Shown: one piece after another, positions 59,434 to 64,000 of the stretch
Layout: the number at the start of each line of letters is the position of its first letter
How positions within the stretch are numbered: position 1 is the stretch's first letter
Position numbers and translations under genes: made by a program
The notes under the pieces: generated by a model
Seen by the model: the letters and a program-made list of their open reading frames with translations, nothing else
Database searches by the model: none
What the model was told of the DNA's origin: nothing
Assembly: GCA_017302615.1 (NCBI GenBank)
Contig: JAFLDB010000006.1
Coordinates: 1-64,000, forward strand
Length of the DNA: 64,000 bases
Source of the DNA: Sphingomonadales bacterium
GTDB taxonomy: Bacteria > Pseudomonadota > Alphaproteobacteria > Sphingomonadales > Sphingomonadaceae
Direction of reading: 5' to 3'

Positions 59434-62139
59434 ATGAGTGCCGACTGGACCAACGCCCTTTCCCGCGCCCGCGCCCACGCGCCGTTCCTGGCCCGCGGGC
59501 TTGACCGGCTGCCGGCCCTGGAAGCCCTGCTGGCCGAAGGGCGCGGCGAGGATGCCCTGGCCTTCGCCCGCGCGGCCGGAGCCGATGCACCCGATACCGG
59601 CGCGGCGCTGCGGCGGGAAAAGCTGGCCCTGGCTGTCGCGCTGGCCATCGGCGATCTGGCCGGTGCCTTCCCGCTGGCCCGCGTGGTCGGGGAACTGTCC
59701 GACTTTGCCGACCGTTCGCTTGATACCGCCATCGCCGCCGCGATCCGCACCCGGGTGCCGGATGCCGAGCCGGCCGGGTTCATTGCGCTTGCGCTGGGCA
59801 AGCATGGCGCGCGGGAACTGAACTATTCATCGGATATCGATCCGATCCTGCTCTATGATCCGGCGAGCCTGCCCCGGCGCGAACGCGACGAGCCGGGCGA
59901 GGCGGCGCAGCGGGTGGCGCGCACGCTGATGCAGCTGATGAGCCATGTCGACCACGAGGGCTATGTCTTCCGGGTCGATCTGCGGCTGCGCCCCGCCAGC
60001 GAGGTCAGTCCGCTGGCGATCCCCTATGAAGCCGCGCTGACCCATTACGAAAGCTCGGCCCTGGCGTGGGAGCGCGCCGCCTTCATCCGCGCCCGCGCCT
60101 GCGCCGGGGACATTGCTGCCGGCGAAAGCTTCCTCGCCGCGATCCGCCCGTTCGTGTGGCGCCGCAGCCTGGATTTCGGCGCGATTGCCGAGATCGGGCG
60201 GCTGACCCAGCGGATCCGCGCCAACCACACCGGCCCGGTCCGCCCTGGCCCCGGCTTCAACCTGAAGCAGGGGCGCGGCGGGATCCGCGAGGTCGAGTTC
60301 TTCGCCCAGACCCACCAGCTGATCCACGGCGGACGCAATCCGGCGCTGCGGCTGCGCGGCACCCGCGCCAGCCTTGATGCGCTGGCTGAAGCCGGCCTGA
60401 TCGGTGCCGAGGACGCCCTGGTCCTGGGCGATAGCTATGACCGGCTGCGCACGCTGGAGCACCGGCTGCAGATGGTGGCTGACCAGCAGACCCATTCGCT
60501 GCCCACCGATCCGGCCGCGCTCGACAATGTTGCCCGGCTGGAAGGCCTGCCCGATGGTGCGGCCCTGATCGCCGAACTGGAAGCGATTACCGAGCAGGTC
60601 GGTACGCGCTATGACCGGCTGATCGCCCAGTATGCCGAGGAAGGCGTGGCCGCCCCGCGTGCCACCGGCGGCGCGGCGCTGACCGAACAGATTGCGGGAC
60701 TGGGCTTTGCCGATCCGCAAGGGCTTTCCACCCGGATCGAGGGCTGGCGTTCCGGCAAGCTGCGGGCGCTGCGCAGCGATGCCGCGCGCGAGGCCTTCGA
60801 TGCCATGCTGGCCCCGCTGCTGGCGGCCTTTGCCAAGGCGCCGGAGCCGGAGCGGGCGCTGCTGCGATGGGAGCAGTTGCTCACCAATCTGCCCAGCGCG
60901 GTCAACCTGTTCCGCCTGCTGGAAGCGCGCCCGGCGCTGGCCGAATTGCTGGCCCGCATTCTCGGCCTGGCGCCGCCGCTGGCTGATGCGCTGGCGCGGC
61001 GGGCCGATCTGCTCGATCCGCTGATCGACGCCTCGGCCTTCGATCTGCCCGGAACGGTCGAGGATCTCATCGCCCGGCTGAGCGCCGGAGAAGCGGACGA
61101 CGATTACGAGCGCCTGCTCGACCGGGTCCGGCGCCGGGTGGGCGAGCTGCGCTTCAAGTTGGGGGTCCAGCTGATTGAAGGCAGCCGCGATCCGATGGAG
61201 ATCGGCCAGGCGCTGTGCCGGGTTGCCGAAGCCGCGCTGACCGTGCTGACCCGCGCCGCTACCGCCGAGTTCGAGCGGGTGCATGGCAAGGTTCCGGGCG
61301 GCGAGCTGGTGATCATGGGCTATGGCCGGCTGGGCGGCGGGGCGCTGACCCATGCATCGGACCTCGATCTGGTGTTCCTGTTCACCGGCGATCACGGCAC
61401 CGAGAGCGATGGCGCGCGGCCGCTGGGCGCAACGCTCTATTTCAACCGCCTGGCCCAGCGGGTGATCGCCGCGCTCTCGGTCCCGACGGCGGAGGGCGCG
61501 CTCTATGAAGTCGATACCCGGCTGCGCCCGTCCGGTGCGCAGGGGCCGATCGCGGTCAGTCTGGATGCCTTTGCCCGCTATCAGCGGGAAAGCGCCTGGA
61601 CCTGGGAACACATGGCGCTCGCCCGCGCGCGGGTGCTGCACGGGCCCGATGAAGGCCGGAGCGAACTGGAAGCGATCATCCGCGCAGTGCTGGAACTGGA
61701 CCGCGATCCAGCCAAGCTGCGCGCCGACGTGCTGGAAATGCGCGGCACCATGGCGGCTCACAAGCCGGCCAAGGGCCCGCTCGACATCAAGCTGGCGCGC
61801 GGCGGGCTGGTCGATATCGAATTCATCGTCCACTATCTGCAACTGCGCGATCACTGCGCGCTGGTGCCATCGATTGCCGGTGCGGTGGCCGCGCTGGTCG
61901 AAGCCGGCCAGCTCGATCCCGCCATGGCCCGGGCCCATGCTGTGCTCGGCCGGTTCCTGATCGCGGCGCGGCTGCTCCTGCCCGAAGGGGAAGAACCGCC
62001 CGCATCGGCCCGCGCCGTGCTTGCCAGCGCCTGCGAATGCGCGGATTGGGAATGCCTGACCGATAAACTGACCGAATCGCGCCGCATCGTGGCTGCCGCC
62101 TGGTTCGCGACTTTCGGTGAAGCCCTGGAGATTGACTGA
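59434..62139 (+). CDS. glnE: Bifunctional glutamine synthetase adenylyltransferase / adenylyl-removing enzyme
   Basis: 901 residues, full length. Two nucleotidyltransferase domains: the N-terminal deadenylylase with LGKHGARELNYSSDIDPILLYD (about 115) and the C-terminal adenylylase with MGYGRLGGGALTHASDLDLVFLF (about 630). Each is followed by its regulatory helical region (RLEHRLQM, TRLRPSGAQGPIAVSL). It attaches or removes AMP on glutamine synthetase according to PII protein state, controlling nitrogen assimilation. Followed by bcp with a TGATG overlap. Confidence 0.95.
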   Translation: MSADWTNALSRARAHAPFLARGLDRLPALEALLAEGRGEDALAFARAAGADAPDTGAALRREKLALAVALAIGDLAGAFPLARVVGELSDFADRSLDTAIAAAIRTRVPDAEPAGFIALALGKHGARELNYSSDIDPILLYDPASLPRRERDEPGEAAQRVARTLMQLMSHVDHEGYVFRVDLRLRPASEVSPLAIPYEAALTHYESSALAWERAAFIRARACAGDIAAGESFLAAIRPFVWRRSLDFGAIAEIGRLTQRIRANHTGPVRPGPGFNLKQGRGGIREVEFFAQTHQLIHGGRNPALRLRGTRASLDALAEAGLIGAEDALVLGDSYDRLRTLEHRLQMVADQQTHSLPTDPAALDNVARLEGLPDGAALIAELEAITEQVGTRYDRLIAQYAEEGVAAPRATGGAALTEQIAGLGFADPQGLSTRIEGWRSGKLRALRSDAAREAFDAMLAPLLAAFAKAPEPERALLRWEQLLTNLPSAVNLFRLLEARPALAELLARILGLAPPLADALARRADLLDPLIDASAFDLPGTVEDLIARLSAGEADDDYERLLDRVRRRVGELRFKLGVQLIEGSRDPMEIGQALCRVAEAALTVLTRAATAEFERVHGKVPGGELVIMGYGRLGGGALTHASDLDLVFLFTGDHGTESDGARPLGATLYFNRLAQRVIAALSVPTAEGALYEVDTRLRPSGAQGPIAVSLDAFARYQRESAWTWEHMALARARVLHGPDEGRSELEAIIRAVLELDRDPAKLRADVLEMRGTMAAHKPAKGPLDIKLARGGLVDIEFIVHYLQLRDHCALVPSIAGAVAALVEAGQLDPAMARAHAVLGRFLIAARLLLPEGEEPPASARAVLASACECADWECLTDKLTESRRIVAAAWFATFGEALEID

Positions 62140-62606
62140 TGAGCATTGCCCCCGGTGACAGCCTGCCCGACATCGCCCTGACCGCCCCCGATGGCAGCCC
62201 GGTGCGCCCGTCGGACTTTGCCGGCAAGAAGCTGGTGCTGTTCTTCTATCCCAAGGACGATACCCCCGGCTGCACGACCGAGAACCTCGATTTCTCGGCC
62301 CTTTCGGGTGACTTTGCCGCAGCCGGCACAGCCCTCCTCGGGGTCAGCAAGGACCCGCCGAAAAAGCACCTGAAGTTCATCGAAAAGCACGGCCTGACTG
62401 CGCCGCTCGCCTCCGATCCCGAAGAAGGCGGCCTGTCCGACGCGCTCGGGTTCTGGACCGAAAAGTCGATGTATGGCCGCTCCTACATGGGCATGGTCCG
62501 CTCGACCGTGCTGGTCGGCGCGGACGGCAAGGTGGCGCAGGTGTGGAGCCCGGTGAAGGTCAAGGGCCACGCCGCCGAGGTGCTGGAAGCCACCAAGGCC
62601 CTGTGA
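62139..62606 (+). CDS. bcp: Peroxiredoxin, Bcp/PrxQ type
   Basis: 155 residues; the ATG overlaps the glnE stop. Thioredoxin-fold peroxidase with DFAGKKLVLFFYPKDDTPGCTTENLDFSAL; the peroxidatic Cys (about 45) is in TPGCTTE. The resolving Cys five residues later found in E. coli Bcp is missing, so this is a 1-Cys-type variant needing an outside thiol. MVRSTVLVGADGKVAQVW is the conserved C-terminal block. Reduces hydroperoxides in the cytoplasm. Probably cotranscribed with the DUF455 gene 10 bp downstream. Confidence 0.93.
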   Translation: MSIAPGDSLPDIALTAPDGSPVRPSDFAGKKLVLFFYPKDDTPGCTTENLDFSALSGDFAAAGTALLGVSKDPPKKHLKFIEKHGLTAPLASDPEEGGLSDALGFWTEKSMYGRSYMGMVRSTVLVGADGKVAQVWSPVKVKGHAAEVLEATKAL

Positions 62607-62616
62607 TCCGCCCGGC

Positions 62617-63405
62617 ATGACCACGCTTGCCGCCGAAATCCGCGCCGCCCTGCTGGAACGCGATCCGCGCGCCAAGGTGATGCGGACCCGCCAGCTGGTC
62701 CGCGCCTGGCGAAAGGGCAAGCTGCCGTTCGTGTTCGATCAGGCCATGCCGGACGAGCCCGGCCGCCCGGACGCGCCCGAACTGCTGCCGCCCAACCGCA
62801 TGCCCAAGCGCGGCAAGGGCGGTTCGGAGCGCGGGCGGATCGCGCTGTGGCATTCGCTGGCCCACATCGAATTCGTCGCGATCGACCTGGCGCTCGACAT
62901 GGCCGGGCGGTTCGGGGCGGACATGGGCGAAGGGTTCGTTTCCGATTTCCTGACCGTCGCGGCCGACGAGGCGATGCATTTCGCCCTGCTGGAACGGCAT
63001 CTGGCGACGCTTGGCAGCCATTATGGTGCGCTGCCCGCGCACAGCGGGCTGTGGGATGCGGCCAGCGAGACGTCCCACGATGTCGCTGCCCGGCTGGCCG
63101 TGGTGCCGATGGTGCTCGAAGCGCGCGGTCTGGACGTGACCCCGGCAACGCTGGAACGGGTTCGTGCCGCCGGTGATACGCGCGGCGCAAAGATCCTGAG
63201 TCGCATCCTTGACGACGAAATCGCCCACGTCCGATTCGGTTCAACGCATTTCATCGCCGTCGCCAGGGCGCGCGGCGAGAATCCCGAATCCCTTTGGAAA
63301 AGCTTGGTTGCGCGCCACTTTCGCGGGGCCGTTAAGCCGCCGTTCAACGACTCGGCGCGCCGACAAGCCGGTTTACCGCCTTCTTTCTATGCCGGGGTTG
63401 TCTAG
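62617..63405 (+). CDS. DUF455 ferritin-like protein
   Basis: 262 residues. The ferritin-like four-helix core carries di-iron-type ligands: WHSLAHIEFVAIDLALDMA (Glu, His), AADEAMHFALLERHL (Glu, His), and DDEIAHVRFGSTHF (Glu, His). RLAVVPMVLEARGLDVTPATL is the DUF455 signature block. Family members include tRNA-modifying MiaE-like relatives, but DUF455 itself is not well defined. The ligands make an oxygen-activating or iron-binding role plausible. Directly after bcp. Confidence 0.9.
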   Translation: MTTLAAEIRAALLERDPRAKVMRTRQLVRAWRKGKLPFVFDQAMPDEPGRPDAPELLPPNRMPKRGKGGSERGRIALWHSLAHIEFVAIDLALDMAGRFGADMGEGFVSDFLTVAADEAMHFALLERHLATLGSHYGALPAHSGLWDAASETSHDVAARLAVVPMVLEARGLDVTPATLERVRAAGDTRGAKILSRILDDEIAHVRFGSTHFIAVARARGENPESLWKSLVARHFRGAVKPPFNDSARRQAGLPPSFYAGVV

Positions 63406-63514
63406 GTCGCCCGGCCCCGTCTAGGCCCCAACTCGAGACGGCGGGGGGCTATTCCGACCATCTCTTCAAGGTTCGCACACCCCGGCAAACGGGGCGCAAG
63501 ACAAGGTAGTTTGA

Positions 63515-64000
63515 GTGGTCGCCTTTTCGTTTTTTGCCAAGGTTCGCAGCATCGCCGGCATGGTCGCCGCGATTGCGGGGCTGAGCCTGGCCAATCCTGC
63601 TCTTGCCAACAGCTCGGCCAATGCCGACGTGAACGCGCCGATCCGCGCCGCCCAGGCCGCCAAGGCGCCGCAGGGCGGAGATGACGAGTTCCGCCGCCTG
63701 TTCACCGGCTGGAAGACCATGGACAACGGCCAGCTCGCGATTGCCCCCGCCGCGACCACTGCCCCGATCCCTGCCGCTCCGGGCTTCGTCACGCCGAACC
63801 TGGCCGTCGGCACCACCGCTTTCGCGCCGCGCAAGGTCTCGATCCCGTCGCGCAACCCGCTCAACAATGCGGCGCTGACGTCGAACTTCGGCATGCGCAC
63901 CCATCCGGTCCTCGGTGGCCGCCGTGCGCACAAGGGCATCGACCTTGCCGCGCCGACCGGGACCCCGGTCTATGCTTCGGCCGATGGCGTGATCAGCAAG
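63515..64000 (+). CDS. M23-family (LytM) peptidoglycan peptidase, start only
   Basis: At least 162 residues, open at the window edge. Starts at GTG 63515 with AAGG 10 bases upstream. Hydrophobic signal region SIAGMVAAIAGLSLANPALA, a Pro/Ala-rich linker (about 60-100), then the LytM start NFGMRTHPVLGGRRAHKGID with the first zinc His and Asp (HKGID). The second HxH motif must lie beyond the window. It would cut peptide crosslinks in the periplasm. 109 bp after the DUF455 gene. Confidence 0.85.
   Translation, partial: MVAFSFFAKVRSIAGMVAAIAGLSLANPALANSSANADVNAPIRAAQAAKAPQGGDDEFRRLFTGWKTMDNGQLAIAPAATTAPIPAAPGFVTPNLAVGTTAFAPRKVSIPSRNPLNNAALTSNFGMRTHPVLGGRRAHKGIDLAAPTGTPVYASADGVISK

Overview
The window is high-G+C alphaproteobacterial DNA, most likely from a sphingomonad (Sphingomonadaceae or Erythrobacteraceae; Novosphingobium-like is my guess). 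The evidence is gene content: a TonB-receptor maltodextrin locus with an embedded tryptophan-halogenase homologue, DUF1674, DUF455 and DUF6356 proteins, an IorB-type molybdoenzyme subunit and the DUF3489-DUF2924-serine recombinase module. Genus cannot be fixed from this sequence alone.

Positions 1-9.4 kb are accessory DNA with visibly lower G+C. From the left there is the 3' end of an IS5-like transposase, then an array of six copies of a 62-bp repeat (the last one only a 27-bp half). The repeats are separated by five single-gene units, all on the minus strand. The array ends beside a small complete tyrosine recombinase on the same strand. This looks like an integron-like cassette system that does not use canonical attC sites and is the most interesting object in the window. 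Next come a tRNA 3'-end remnant, a DUF262/AlbA_2 fusion protein of probable defence function, and a DUF3489-DUF2924-large serine recombinase operon. The accessory segment ends at an intact tRNA-Lys(UUU).

Positions 9.4-36.5 kb are ordinary chromosome: folK, aguB, an exported methyltransferase, msrA, an acyltransferase, rsmB, an SDH assembly factor, a P450-aminotransferase-hemH-IorB run, apbC, and the envelope quality-control set hflK-hflC-degQ. These are followed by PBP1A, NfeD/stomatin, a serine hydrolase with a dienelactone hydrolase, a PQQ alcohol dehydrogenase, a YeiH-type permease and an Lrp-type regulator.

Positions 36.5-50.2 kb form a complete alpha-glucan utilization locus. On the minus strand run a TonB receptor, a halogenase homologue, an alpha-amylase, an alpha-glucosidase, a GH97 enzyme and an esterase. 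On the plus strand are a LacI regulator and a sugar MFS permease. Two nearly identical 13-bp operator-like sites, one before the receptor and one before the permease, tie both arms to the LacI protein.

Positions 50.2-64 kb hold hpd with a partner VOC protein, a five-gene glycosyltransferase/deacetylase cluster, aguA (the partner of aguB 47 kb away), an M28 peptidase, glnE, bcp, a DUF455 protein and the start of an M23 peptidase cut by the window edge.
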